The notes under the pieces are model-generated. The model saw nothing but the letters and a program-made list of their open reading frames with translations, had not been told where the DNA came from and searched no databases. A DNA stretch of 24,548 nucleotides from CAZPMT01 sp964587655. Its GTDB lineage: Bacteria; Hydrogenedentota; Hydrogenedentia; Hydrogenedentales; SLHB01. Made by a program: the position numbers and the translations under genes. Shown here one piece after another: positions 15,476 through 23,898 of this stretch; positions within the stretch are counted from its first letter, which is position 1; the number at the start of each line of letters is the position of its first letter. The DNA is taken from NCBI GenBank assembly GCA_964587655.1, contig CAZPMT010000081.1, forward strand, positions 1 to 24,548, read 5' to 3'.

Positions 15476-17286
15476 TTGAGGCGCCTCCGTTTCATCTGGT
15501 CGTCGAGACGGTCCATCGCCACGACCGCCGCTTCGGTGAGTGCGCCGACCTCTTCATCCGACAGCCGCACTCCGGCGTACCGCACGCGCTCGCACGCCTT
15601 GAGGATCCGCGTGAAGCCTTCGACCAGATCGCCGTCGATCCCTCGCTCCTCAAACAACTGCTTGACGTCCCCCGAGGTCATGCCGCCTTCCGGGACGTTG
15701 AATTTGTCGGCGATATAGCCCGCAACGGCCTTGTACAATTCTTCAGAGGGCTCCGCAGCCTGCGCAATGTTCCTCAGGCGTTTGCGGCCTTTGGATTTTG
15801 CACTGTAGTCGCGCGCAAACCCCGTGTCATCCTCGAAACGGCGGCGGCGGCGCATGAAGAGGGCCAGTCCGCAGTAGGCGAGGGCGGGCGCTCCCACCAA
15901 AGCCGCGGCGGTCGCGCCGGAGGCGCGCGAGGGACGAAGCCGGCCCGGATTCTCGATGATCGAGACAATGTCCTCACCGATGATGTTTACGGCGCCTGCC
16001 TGGGAAAGGCCATCGGGCGCGACGATCACCCGCGGACCGGTATCCTCCGCGGAAAGGACCACCGGAACGGTGATAGGCGCAGTCCTCTCGGTCTTATAAG
16101 ATTCCGCTTCCGGGTCAAAATAGCAGAAGCCGATCTCAGGAATTTGGAGTGAGCCCGCCGCAAGCGGTGTAATGGCGTACGAGAAAGTTTTCTCGAAGGA
16201 GATGAGCCCGCCGGTCTCGACGGGCTTTACACTATTCTCCGGATCGGAGATCTGCACATTCTCGATCTTGGGTAATGGGATCGCATTGAGCGCGTCGGAA
16301 TTGCCCTTGCCCGAAACGCTGACGATGAACTGCGCAGGCACGCCCTGAACCAATTGGGTGCGCGGCAGTTCGGCCTTGATGGTGAAGGAGCCAACGGCTC
16401 CGCTGAAATCAGGCGGACGTTCCGGCAACGGCTTCACGGTGACAGTGATGGGCGGCGTGTCGAAGGAGAAGTTCTGCCGTTGGACGCGCCAGCCGATGGC
16501 ATTCTCGCCGACGCCTTCCCAATGCCACGAGCCGACGGTCAGGTCGCCGCTGACGGTGGGATACAGGATTTGCCGGAATTCGGTAACGTCATAAGACCAG
16601 CCGTTGCGCTCTTTGCGATCCTGCCGCTGATCGAGCGTTATCGCGTAGAAACCCTCCGTCGTAGGGAACTCGAATCTCTGTCCTCTGTAGGTTCCGACCT
16701 GGAGTCCGGGCGAGTCGAGCTTCCATATTCTCAGCGACAGCAGAACTGCCTCGCCCTGGTATACCGTGCGCCGGGATACGTCGCTCTCGACAAAGACGGC
16801 ATCGTCCCACGTAGGGTCGCCGCGTTGCGCGGAGGTTGCCGGGGGAGTTGCGCCGACGGGAACGCCCTGCTGTGGCTCAGGGACGGGTTGCTGCCCGCCG
16901 GCGCGGTCGACGACGTTGATCGTGATCGGCTTGGTGTACACGGTTTGCCCGTCGATGGGGACGGCTATCGGCGGTATTGTGATCTTGCCGACGCGCGTGG
17001 GCTGGGCGTAATACCCGAGGCGGCGCGTACTGATCGTGGTGCTGCGCGATCCTACGATGCTGATCTGGGTGCCGGAAGACGTGTTCGTTGCCTGCTTGTT
17101 GATGTTGAGGCCGTCCACGTTGGGGATCTGCGGGTCGCCGACGTTCGATCCGCTCGCCTCAATGAAGAAAAGGAAGGGGCTCCGAACCGCGACGGTCTGC
17201 CGCTGGACATAGGCGTTCACTTGCGGCTCGGCCACGGCGGCCAGAGCCGTCAGCGCAACGGCTGCTATGCAAAGTGCGGCGCGCAT
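15472..17286 (-). CDS. batD: BatD-like protein
   Basis: This 604-residue protein matches the BatD (oxygen-tolerance) family. It has a signal peptide (ending near VAEP), then a long exported region of beta-sandwich repeats (for example VNAYVQRQTVAVRSPFLFFI and FSGAVGSFTIKAELPRTQLV). One membrane helix lies at about 453-477 (ALVGAPALAYCGLALFM), and a cytoplasmic tail with mixed helices follows. BatD is thought to bridge the vWA proteins and exported partners; its biochemical role is not settled. The ATG at 17286 forms TAATG with the batC stop, with AAGGA 9 bases upstream; a GTG two codons earlier is also possible. The batE ATG overlaps its stop. Confidence 0.9.
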   Translation of the reverse strand: MRAALCIAAVALTALAAVAEPQVNAYVQRQTVAVRSPFLFFIEASGSNVGDPQIPNVDGLNINKQATNTSSGTQISIVGSRSTTISTRRLGYYAQPTRVGKITIPPIAVPIDGQTVYTKPITINVVDRAGGQQPVPEPQQGVPVGATPPATSAQRGDPTWDDAVFVESDVSRRTVYQGEAVLLSLRIWKLDSPGLQVGTYRGQRFEFPTTEGFYAITLDQRQDRKERNGWSYDVTEFRQILYPTVSGDLTVGSWHWEGVGENAIGWRVQRQNFSFDTPPITVTVKPLPERPPDFSGAVGSFTIKAELPRTQLVQGVPAQFIVSVSGKGNSDALNAIPLPKIENVQISDPENSVKPVETGGLISFEKTFSYAITPLAAGSLQIPEIGFCYFDPEAESYKTERTAPITVPVVLSAEDTGPRVIVAPDGLSQAGAVNIIGEDIVSIIENPGRLRPSRASGATAAALVGAPALAYCGLALFMRRRRRFEDDTGFARDYSAKSKGRKRLRNIAQAAEPSEELYKAVAGYIADKFNVPEGGMTSGDVKQLFEERGIDGDLVEGFTRILKACERVRYAGVRLSDEEVGALTEAAVVAMDRLDDQMKRRRLK

Positions 17287-18167
17287 TACCACCAGTCCTT
17301 GCCTATCTTGATCTCCGTGCGAACGTTCTTGGTCTCTTTCTGCTCGCGCTTATCCGTGTCCTCGAGGCTTTGCAGGATGGCTTCCACGTTCTGATGACTT
17401 TCCGGTTGCGTATTGTCGGCAGACTCCTTCTGCTGATCCTTTTCGTCTTGTTTAGCGGCCTCGGCTCCGGCCTGCTGTTGCTCCTGCTGCTGCTTTTCCT
17501 GTTGCTTGTCCTGATCCGCCTGCTCGTCCTGCTTCTTGTCCTCGCCTTCCTTCTGTTGCTGGTCCTGCTGCTGTTGATCCTTCTGCTGGTCGTTGTTCTT
17601 GTCACACTGCCCTTGCTCTTGAGGCTGCTCAGGCGGCGGATTCTGCAGCATGCTTTTCAGCATGTAACGCACGTGATCCAGATTCTGACGGGCGTTCTCG
17701 TCATTCGGGTACTGCTTGAGAAACGCTTCGTATTCCTTAACGGAATCTTCGAATGCCTTCTTGCTTTCCTCGTATTGTTGCGCGCTGACGGAGTTGATGG
17801 CAATCTGCGCAGTGGAGTTCGCATGGTTGTACTGCGCGTCCTTGCGGATCTCCGGGTCGCGCGCATTCAGCGCCTTCTCGAACGATCCCTTCGCCGTCTT
17901 GAAACTCTCGACGGCGTCTCGCGGCGCTTTCTCTTCGATGAGCTTCGCGCCTTGCTTATACTGCGCGCACCCCATGCTGTAATAAAGAACCTCCGATTCC
18001 GGGTCCTCCGTCTGAAGTTCGCGATACGTGGTCAAGGCGCCGTCCGGGTCGCCGTTGCTGAGCGTGTCGTGGGCTCTTGCCAGGCGCGAGTCGAATGATT
18101 CCGCGGCAAGAGCGCCATGCGCCGCCACGAGCAGGAATGCCAATGCGATACTGGAGTTTCTAGACAC
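17286..18167 (-). CDS. batC: BatC-like TPR protein with a Gln-rich tail
   Basis: This 293-residue protein has a signal peptide (IALAFLLVAAHGALAA) and TPR-like helices at about 28-175 (for example DGALTTYRELQTEDPESEVL and YEESKKAFEDSVKEYEAFLK). About 85 residues rich in Gln, Lys, Asp and Glu follow, and the end is a short conserved-looking segment with VEAILQSLEDTDKREQKE, as in other BatC proteins. The start is taken as GTG at 18167, which overlaps the batB stop by 8 bp and has GGAGA 6 bases upstream; the frame runs further up, but only within batB. BatC is a TPR adaptor of the Bat complex. The tail is probably disordered. Confidence 0.85.
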   Translation of the reverse strand: MSRNSSIALAFLLVAAHGALAAESFDSRLARAHDTLSNGDPDGALTTYRELQTEDPESEVLYYSMGCAQYKQGAKLIEEKAPRDAVESFKTAKGSFEKALNARDPEIRKDAQYNHANSTAQIAINSVSAQQYEESKKAFEDSVKEYEAFLKQYPNDENARQNLDHVRYMLKSMLQNPPPEQPQEQGQCDKNNDQQKDQQQQDQQQKEGEDKKQDEQADQDKQQEKQQQEQQQAGAEAAKQDEKDQQKESADNTQPESHQNVEAILQSLEDTDKREQKETKNVRTEIKIGKDWW

Positions 18168-19248
18168 GGGCGGTCTCCGTTTCGCCCTTTGCGCGGGCCT
18201 TGCGCGTGCGTCTGCTTCGCAGCAGGGGCATTGCGGCAATCCACACACCCTCTCCGGCGAAGCATAGAATGGCGAACGCGAGGGGCCATTGGTATCGGTT
18301 GACCAGCCGGAAACGGACGTCGCTCGAGGTGGCGTAGGTGGTCAGTCTCTCGATGTAGCCATAGATCTGGTCGATGTCGCTATTGTCCGGGGTCGAGCGG
18401 ATATAGCCGCCCTTGCCCGATAAGGCCACCTTCGAGAGCGTATCCTCGTCGAGCTTCGAGATGTGGGGCTGCGCGTTCTTCACGTACTGCGTCATCCAGT
18501 CAGGCAGCGTAACTTGCGTGCCGTCGGGATCGCCGACGCCGACGACGTACACACGCGCGAACTCAGAGGCCTTTTCCGCCTCGGCCACGGCGTCGCCCGA
18601 TACTTGCTCGCCATCGGAAATCAGGATGATTGCGCGGGAGTTGTTGTCCACGATTCCGGACTTCTCGGATTCCTCGCGAAAGACCTTCACGGCCTCGCGG
18701 ACGGCCGAGGCGATGTCCGTTCCCTCGAGGCTGATGGTGTCGGTGTCGATGGCGTTCAGGACCGCCTTGAAGTACCCGAGGTCGTGCGTCAGAGGGCATT
18801 CGAGGGCGGGCGCGCCCGCGAAGGCCACCAGGGCGAAGCGGTCGCCCGGCGTGCGCTCGAGGATCGACAGGACCTTTTGCTTGGCGCGCTCGATACGCGT
18901 GGGCAGCGGGTTGGCCGCGTTCATACTCTCGGACGTATCGAGGCAGACGATGATGTCGTGGCTTTGCTGGCGGACCTCTTGCCACGATTGTCCCCAATGG
19001 GGCTGCGCGAACGTCAACGCGAGCAAGGCGAAACCCGCAACCGTCAGCCAGAACAGGGGGCGGCGCATGACGGGGTCGTAGCCGAGCAGCAGACGCGGCG
19101 CAAGGCCGGCGTCCACGAAACGATAAAGCCTCGCCTGGCGGCGCTTTTCGAGCGTGCGAAGGCCGAGCACGATGAGCGCCATCGCCGCGACGGCCAAACC
19201 CACCCACCAGTGCAACTGGCTCAACGGGAATATAAATTCAACGTTCAC
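18160..19248 (-). CDS. batB: BatB-like von Willebrand A membrane protein
   Basis: This 362-residue protein has two N-terminal membrane helices (about 13-30 and 64-81) and a vWA domain at about 97-300. A final membrane helix is near 332-350, with a basic end. The metal-binding MIDAS motif is complete: DTSES at 104-108, a Thr in LEGTDIASAV and an Asp in LISDGEQ. This is the BatA/BatB layout; these proteins interact with MoxR-type ATPases and with TPR partners. The start is GTG at 19248, preceded by GAGGAAG, 30 bp after batA. The following gene overlaps it by 8 bp. Confidence 0.9.
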   Translation of the reverse strand: MNVEFIFPLSQLHWWVGLAVAAMALIVLGLRTLEKRRQARLYRFVDAGLAPRLLLGYDPVMRRPLFWLTVAGFALLALTFAQPHWGQSWQEVRQQSHDIIVCLDTSESMNAANPLPTRIERAKQKVLSILERTPGDRFALVAFAGAPALECPLTHDLGYFKAVLNAIDTDTISLEGTDIASAVREAVKVFREESEKSGIVDNNSRAIILISDGEQVSGDAVAEAEKASEFARVYVVGVGDPDGTQVTLPDWMTQYVKNAQPHISKLDEDTLSKVALSGKGGYIRSTPDNSDIDQIYGYIERLTTYATSSDVRFRLVNRYQWPLAFAILCFAGEGVWIAAMPLLRSRRTRKARAKGETETARV

Positions 19249-19278
19249 TCTCGGCTTCCTCGGTTGTTCGTCGCGCGT

Positions 19279-20331
19279 TCACGGGACCGTCTCAAACCAA
19301 TACCTTCTCGAGAACGCCGAAGCCAGCATGATTAGCGCTCCGGCGACTGCGAAGGGCATGAAACCTTCTTTGTGTTCGTAGTAATCGTTCAACTCGACTT
19401 CCGTCGTCTCGAGTTGGTTGATCTCGCCATAGGCTTCCTGGAGCGAATGCGTGTCCGTCGCACGATAGTACTTGCCGCCGGTGATCTCCGCGATCTTCTT
19501 GAGTGCGTCTTCGTCCACGCCCTCCGTGGTCTGCTGGAACAACGGTCCGAAGATGGTCGAGGTCGGCACCACGCCGCCCTCCGGGGATCCGGCGCCAATC
19601 GTGTAGATCTTGATGCCGTAGTCCTTCGCCAATCGCGCGGCGGTAGGCGGCGCAAGCTCGCCGAAGTTGTTGAGTCCGTCGGTGAGCAGGATGATGACCT
19701 TGCTCTTGGCTTCGGACTTGCGCAACCGGCTCACCGCGAGGCCAATCGCCGAGCCGATGGCGGTCCGTTGCGACTTCTCTTCCTCGGGATTGATCTCCGT
19801 ACGCTTGAGTTCGTGTTCGAGCAGACCGTAGTCGAGCGTCAACGGGCAGGCGGTCCAGGCGTATTTGCCGTAGAGAACCAATCCGAGACGGTCGAGGCCG
19901 TAGCGGTCAGAGCTATGCTCCTTGCGGCTGTTGATGAAATCGCGTACCGCCTCCTTTGTGACAAACAGGCGATCTCGACGTTGTCCGCCCGATACGAAAT
20001 CCTGCGAACGCATGCTGCCTGATACGTCGACGCACAGCATGATATCGATGATGTTTCCGCGATCCTTGCGGACCTGATAGCCCGTGATGGGGCGCGCGAG
20101 GGCCAGCACCAGAAAAGCGAGACCGAGCGCGCGCAGCAGTACCGGCAGCCTCCGCTTGATGTCCGCCGTGGGGCGGCGCAATCGCGCGAGTATCTCGCCG
20201 GTCGAGATGTTGAGCGTGCCCGGGGTGCGCGCCAGGACCTCGGCAATCAGGACCGCCAGGACGCCGAGCAGCAACAGCAACGCCCACGGGTTCATGAGCG
20301 TGTCGAAGGAGAATGGGCCGAGCCGGTTCAT
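19279..20331 (-). CDS. batA: BatA-like von Willebrand A membrane protein
   Basis: This 350-residue protein has membrane helices at about 14-33 and 64-82, a vWA domain at about 95-300 and a C-terminal helix (FMPFAVAGALIMLASAF). The MIDAS motif is intact: DVSGSM at 102-107, a Thr in RTAIGSAIG and an Asp in LLTDGLNN. It is the first of two adjacent vWA proteins, the usual batA-batB order downstream of moxR and DUF58. The ATG overlaps the stop of the DUF4381/BatD-like gene as ATGA. It probably works at the inner membrane with the MoxR ATPase, though the client is unknown. Confidence 0.92.
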   Translation of the reverse strand: MNRLGPFSFDTLMNPWALLLLLGVLAVLIAEVLARTPGTLNISTGEILARLRRPTADIKRRLPVLLRALGLAFLVLALARPITGYQVRKDRGNIIDIMLCVDVSGSMRSQDFVSGGQRRDRLFVTKEAVRDFINSRKEHSSDRYGLDRLGLVLYGKYAWTACPLTLDYGLLEHELKRTEINPEEEKSQRTAIGSAIGLAVSRLRKSEAKSKVIILLTDGLNNFGELAPPTAARLAKDYGIKIYTIGAGSPEGGVVPTSTIFGPLFQQTTEGVDEDALKKIAEITGGKYYRATDTHSLQEAYGEINQLETTEVELNDYYEHKEGFMPFAVAGALIMLASAFSRRYWFETVP

Positions 20332-21245
20332 GCAGCCATCTCCTTCTCTTCCTGCGCCGGCTTCGGAACCGTCTCGTCCACGAACTGGAGCACGAACGCG
20401 AAGCAGCGGTCCATCTCGTTAATCGACGGAACGTATTGCGCGAATTTCACGTAGTCGCTGTGACGCAGGAACTGCGAGAGAAGTTTCTGTTGCTCGTCCG
20501 TAAAGAGGCTGACGCCGGTGGCGGCGGCGAGAAATTCCTGCGTGGTCTGTTCCGGGGCATGCAGACTGAACCGGTCCTCGATGTAGTATCGGAGGACGGC
20601 CGAGAGGTCGACGTAATAGGGCTCGTACTTGCCCGACTTAGGAAGCTGACGCTCATCGAGTTCGCGCAGCCGCTGATACGCCACTTCCCAAGGCGGCGTG
20701 GGCGGGGCCTGCTGGATGCGCCGCTGCCGGCGCCGGTACAGGAGCCAGCATACCGCCGTGGCGAGAAGGACCACCGCCGCGATGGCCACCCAGATGCGCC
20801 AGTGCTTGGCAAGCGCGCCTTTCACCGGGATTGGGCCGTCGATATCGGCGAATTTGCCTGCGTCTTGCTTCTCCTCGTCGGTCAGATCGCGGACGCGCAG
20901 CGCGGGCGAAGGCACCGTGATGCCCTCATTGTCGCCCCACTTCACCTCGGCGGGATAGATCTTGTAGACGCCGATTAGAATGGGGTCGAGGACGTAGGTT
21001 TCGGAGATCCTTCTGCGATTGTTCTTGAGTGGCTGCGTATTGTGCCGGAGATCAGAGGTTTCCAGTCCCCCGAACTTCTTTACCATCTGCGGAAACTTCA
21101 CGTCCACGTCGTTGGGGGCTTCGACCGTGATGGTGTATTCCGCCTGGCGATGAAACGGAATGACCGGCGGACTCAGCGTGACGCTTACGTCCACCGGATT
21201 CCCGGCGGCGGCCATCAGCATGGCTATGCACAACAACGTGTTCAT
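20328..21245 (-). CDS. DUF4381/BatD-like single-pass membrane protein
   Basis: This 305-residue protein has a short N-terminal hydrophobic stretch, an exported beta-rich domain (about 18-120: VDVSVTLSPPVIPFHRQAEY, IPF-type strands as in BatD), and one strong membrane helix at about 149-168 (WRIWVAIAAVVLLATAVCWL). A basic stop-transfer segment and a cytoplasmic helical domain of about 130 residues follow (YVDLSAVLRYYIEDRF, QTTQEFLAA). Proteins of this sort, some assigned to DUF4381, occupy the position between DUF58 and batA in many bat operons. It may act as a further BatD-like adaptor. Both ends overlap the neighbours by ATGA. Confidence 0.78.
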   Translation of the reverse strand: MNTLLCIAMLMAAAGNPVDVSVTLSPPVIPFHRQAEYTITVEAPNDVDVKFPQMVKKFGGLETSDLRHNTQPLKNNRRRISETYVLDPILIGVYKIYPAEVKWGDNEGITVPSPALRVRDLTDEEKQDAGKFADIDGPIPVKGALAKHWRIWVAIAAVVLLATAVCWLLYRRRQRRIQQAPPTPPWEVAYQRLRELDERQLPKSGKYEPYYVDLSAVLRYYIEDRFSLHAPEQTTQEFLAAATGVSLFTDEQQKLLSQFLRHSDYVKFAQYVPSINEMDRCFAFVLQFVDETVPKPAQEEKEMAA

Positions 21246-22498
21246 TTCTGTGGCGCGGGCTCCTTCAACCGTTCGGGGTACAGGTGCACGTCGCGCGCCT
21301 GGAGTGTTTCGTCGATGATCGCGCCGACCTTCTCCTGTTCCTTCCGCATTTGGAACGCGCGCGTTGCCCTATCCTTCACCTCCTCGAAAGGAGGAATGCG
21401 TTCTTCTTTTTTCGAGACGACTTTGAAAACGTACCAGGACTTCTCGCCCTGGACGGGACCCACGGTTCCGCCGGGTTCCGCCGTGAAGAGTGCATCCGGA
21501 GCGGTGATCTTCTCGGTGGCTCCCGGGACGCGTCCGCCCTTGATGGCCGTCACGGGTTTCTCCGGAAAGTCTTTGATGGCCTTCGCGCCGTCTTCCGAGT
21601 CGGCCTTCGCAACCTGGACTTCCGCCGAGGCCGGCTCTTTGAACTGGTCGATTTCCGCCTTGTAGAAACGCTCGACGTCCTCTGGCGTGACCTTGACGCT
21701 TGCCTGGACCTCGTCGGAGATCAGTTTTTGGACTATCATGGCGTCAAGCTGTTTCGCGAGTTGGTCCTGGATCTCCGGGGTCTTGTCGAGCTCGAGGCGG
21801 CGCGCCTTGTCCAGCAGCAGACGCTCGGCGACAATGTTCTTGAGGAGATCGGCCTTCTTCTCCGGCGTGCTGAAGGTGTCGCGCGCCGCCGGGGGCAGCT
21901 TTTCGATCTCCATCTCGAGGTCGCGATTCGTGACGATCTCGCCGGCGCATTCCGCGAGTACGGTTTCGCCGGGTTTGACGTCCGCGGCGGTCCGCTTCAC
22001 ATCCGTGCGCTTCCGCAGCTCATGGCGAAGGTCCACGGTGCGCCCGAGCTTGTCAAGGCACAGCACCACCTTCTTGTTGATCTCGTCTTTGAGATCCGAA
22101 TTCGGATCGAGGAACTCCGACTGGTAAAGGTACGGGAGGGCCATGTCGTACTTCCCGGCGTCGACGGCGAGCTTGGCGACGTTGTAGCAGATCTTCGCGC
22201 GCTCGGGAGGCGTCAAGGAGGCGGTCCTCATGTACTCCTCGTACGCGGCGATCGCCGCGAGCGGCTGCTGCTTCTCCTCGAGGCGTATCGCGTATTCCCG
22301 TTGCTTCTCGGGGGGCAGTCCGGCGGCTAAGGATTGGACGGGAGGCGCGGGCGCGGGCCGAAGCAGAAGTGCGACCACCGCCGCGAATCCCGCGATCATG
22401 ACGATCAACTGAATTATCGCCAGCTTGCTGAGCCGCTGCGGGGCCGGCTTATACTGTGATCGAAACTCCTTGAGTCTTTCCGGGGTGTCTTCACTCAT
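21242..22498 (-). CDS. Membrane-anchored PpiC/SurA-like peptidyl-prolyl isomerase
   Basis: This 418-residue protein has a short cytoplasmic start and a single membrane helix (about 26-46, AIIQLIVMIAGFAAVVALLL). TPR-like helices occupy about 60-155. A SurA-N-like helical region follows at about 180-265 (KADLLKNIVAERLLLDKARR), and a parvulin-like domain at about 285-390 (GGRVPGATEKITAPDALF, SWYVFKVVSKKEERIPPFEEV). Parvulins of this type assist folding of exported proteins. The catalytic domain is divergent, so it could be a chaperone rather than an isomerase. The start ATG at 22498 is 20 bp after the DUF58 stop; GAGGAG is 12 bases upstream, a little far. It overlaps the next gene by 4 bp. Confidence 0.8.
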   Translation of the reverse strand: MSEDTPERLKEFRSQYKPAPQRLSKLAIIQLIVMIAGFAAVVALLLRPAPAPPVQSLAAGLPPEKQREYAIRLEEKQQPLAAIAAYEEYMRTASLTPPERAKICYNVAKLAVDAGKYDMALPYLYQSEFLDPNSDLKDEINKKVVLCLDKLGRTVDLRHELRKRTDVKRTAADVKPGETVLAECAGEIVTNRDLEMEIEKLPPAARDTFSTPEKKADLLKNIVAERLLLDKARRLELDKTPEIQDQLAKQLDAMIVQKLISDEVQASVKVTPEDVERFYKAEIDQFKEPASAEVQVAKADSEDGAKAIKDFPEKPVTAIKGGRVPGATEKITAPDALFTAEPGGTVGPVQGEKSWYVFKVVSKKEERIPPFEEVKDRATRAFQMRKEQEKVGAIIDETLQARDVHLYPERLKEPAPQK

Positions 22499-22518
22499 GA
22501 CGCGGCGTCGCTCCTCTT

Positions 22519-23397
22519 CTAGGCGTATCGCTTCTCCCGCATCCGGAAGAAACGGTAGATCTCCGTTGCGTATGGCTTGTCGGTCCTCACGTTGATGGCG
22601 TCCACCTTCGTTCGCTGGAAAATCTGCGCGCGATTCTTCGCGCGCTCGACCGCCACGCGCTCGTACTGCCTGCGTACGTCGGCGCTGCCCGTATCCACGA
22701 GGGTCTCGCGTCCGGTTTCAGTGTCGCGGACGGCGATCAAGCCGACGTCCGGCAACGTCTCCTCGCGCGGGTCCGTCACGCTCACGGCGATCACGTCATG
22801 TCGGCGGTTGGCGATCCGCAGAGGGACCTCGTAGTCCTCGGCCATGAAATCGGAAACGAGGAAGGCGACGGCGCGCCGCGTCGTGACGCTGTTGAGAAAG
22901 TTGAGGGCGCGCGGGATGTTGGTGGCGATGCCTTTCGGTTTGAAGTAGAGCACTTCGCGGATGACGCGCAAGACGTGTTTCCTGCCCTTACTCGGCGGGA
23001 CGTACAGTTCGACGTCGTTCGTGAAGATGATGAGGCCGACCTTGTCATTGTTCTTGATCGCCGAAAACGCAAGGACGGCGCAGAGTTCCGCGGCGAGCTC
23101 GTTCTTGAACCGGCCCACGCTGCCGAACTGTCCCGAGGCGCTCGCGTCGACGAGCAGCATGACTGTCAGTTCCCGTTCCTCGGCGAGCAGCTTGACGTGC
23201 GGCACCGAGGTGCGGGCGGTGACGTTCCAATCGATCATGCGGACGTCGTCGCCGGGCACGTATTCGCGGACCTCGCGGAACTCCATCCCCTGGCCCTTGA
23301 ACACGCTCTCGTATTGCCCGGCCAGGATGTCGTTCACCATATGGCTCGTGCGGATCTGAATCCGCCGGATCTGTTTCATTACTTCCTGAGGGATCAT
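22519..23397 (-). CDS. DUF58 protein of the moxR-bat operon
   Basis: This 292-residue soluble protein has the DUF58 signature GMEFREVREYVPGDDVRMIDWNVTAR in two overlapping parts (residues 38-52 and 49-62). A vWA-like DASAS motif at 84-88 follows, with a Rossmann-type core (VAFLVSDFM). DUF58 proteins stand beside MoxR ATPases in almost every bat-type operon, and the pair probably acts together; the function is not known. The ATG at 23397 gives the usual family start (MIPQEVMKQIRR) but has no ribosome site: the preceding bases are heptad repeats. It overlaps the stop of the four-helix-bundle gene as ATGA, so translation should depend on coupling. A second ATG at 23379 has AGGAAG only 2 bases upstream. 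Confidence 0.93.
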   Translation of the reverse strand: MIPQEVMKQIRRIQIRTSHMVNDILAGQYESVFKGQGMEFREVREYVPGDDVRMIDWNVTARTSVPHVKLLAEERELTVMLLVDASASGQFGSVGRFKNELAAELCAVLAFSAIKNNDKVGLIIFTNDVELYVPPSKGRKHVLRVIREVLYFKPKGIATNIPRALNFLNSVTTRRAVAFLVSDFMAEDYEVPLRIANRRHDVIAVSVTDPREETLPDVGLIAVRDTETGRETLVDTGSADVRRQYERVAVERAKNRAQIFQRTKVDAINVRTDKPYATEIYRFFRMREKRYA

Positions 23398-23807
23398 GGC
23401 TCGGGTTTCGGGTTTCGGGTTTCGGGTTTCGGGTTTCGCATCCCGGATTTTCCTTCCAGGGATTGAATCAATCTCGTCAGCATCTGGCCTACATCCTGCG
23501 CCAGACTCCACGTTTCCAGCATGCCCTCGCGAGCCATGAAACCCAAACGGACAACGAGCGTCATGTGCGTTTCCAGTTCAGCCAGTGACCCGCGAGCCAT
23601 CGACAAGTGATGCAGGTAGTCGCCACGGTGAGAGCGCCCGTATCCTTCGGCAATGTTCGCGGGTATCGACACGGCCGCCCGTTGAAGCTGGCTTATCAGT
23701 CCGTATTTCTCTTGCGCAGGCAATTCGCCGCTCAACCGGTATACGGACACCACCAGATCCATCGCCCTCTGCCACACCTCCAACTCGCGATACGTCTTGA
23801 GCGCCAT
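23394..23807 (-). CDS. Four-helix-bundle protein (23S rRNA intervening-sequence/S23 family)
   Basis: This 137-residue protein matches the S23/IVP four-helix-bundle family. It has the N-terminal motif YRELEVWQRAMDLVVSVYRL, the central LISQLQRAAVSIPANIAEGY and GRSHRGDYLHHLSMARGSLA, then helices to about residue 118. Members occur in 23S rRNA intervening sequences and, more often, as single genes with no proven role; related bundles (Avd) bind nucleic acid in diversity-generating retroelements. The ATG at 23807 has GAGGA 8 bases upstream. The last 15-16 residues (RNPKPETRNPKPEP) are read from heptad repeats, which also bring the stop into overlap with the DUF58 start. It interrupts the normal moxR-DUF58 neighbourhood. 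Confidence 0.9.
   Translation of the reverse strand: MALKTYRELEVWQRAMDLVVSVYRLSGELPAQEKYGLISQLQRAAVSIPANIAEGYGRSHRGDYLHHLSMARGSLAELETHMTLVVRLGFMAREGMLETWSLAQDVGQMLTRLIQSLEGKSGMRNPKPETRNPKPEP
23401..23438. repeat. Heptad repeat array, DUF58 side
   Basis: Five perfect copies of TCGGGTT followed by TCG on the + strand (complement AACCCGA), beginning 3 bases from the DUF58 start codon. The G3-N4 spacing repeated five times allows a G-quadruplex on the + strand. The minus-strand reading encodes the NPKPETR heptapeptide tail of the four-helix-bundle protein. Confidence 0.95.
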
Positions 23808-23898
23808 TACATCTATCCTCAGGCTTCGGGGATCGTCAATCGCCCTTCTGATTCTCCACGACCACACTTGACGCAAACATTCTGTCTCGCTCGTTTCA

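Noticed and set aside
16354..17394. A 346-codon open frame on + opposite batD
   Set aside because: Shadow of batD, with composition typical of reversed high-GC coding sequence; no motif or ribosome site.
17274..18098. Leucine-rich, membrane-like 274-codon frame on + opposite batC
   Set aside because: The apparent hydrophobic stretch is the reverse reading of the Gln/Lys-rich BatC tail (CTG/CTT triplets), not a real membrane protein.
21284..22330. A 348-codon open frame on + opposite the PpiC-like gene
   Set aside because: Arg/Leu-rich shadow of a real gene; no domain recognised.
23401..23438. CRISPR-like repeat array
   Set aside because: The units are 7 bases in direct tandem with no spacers, and no cas genes are present.
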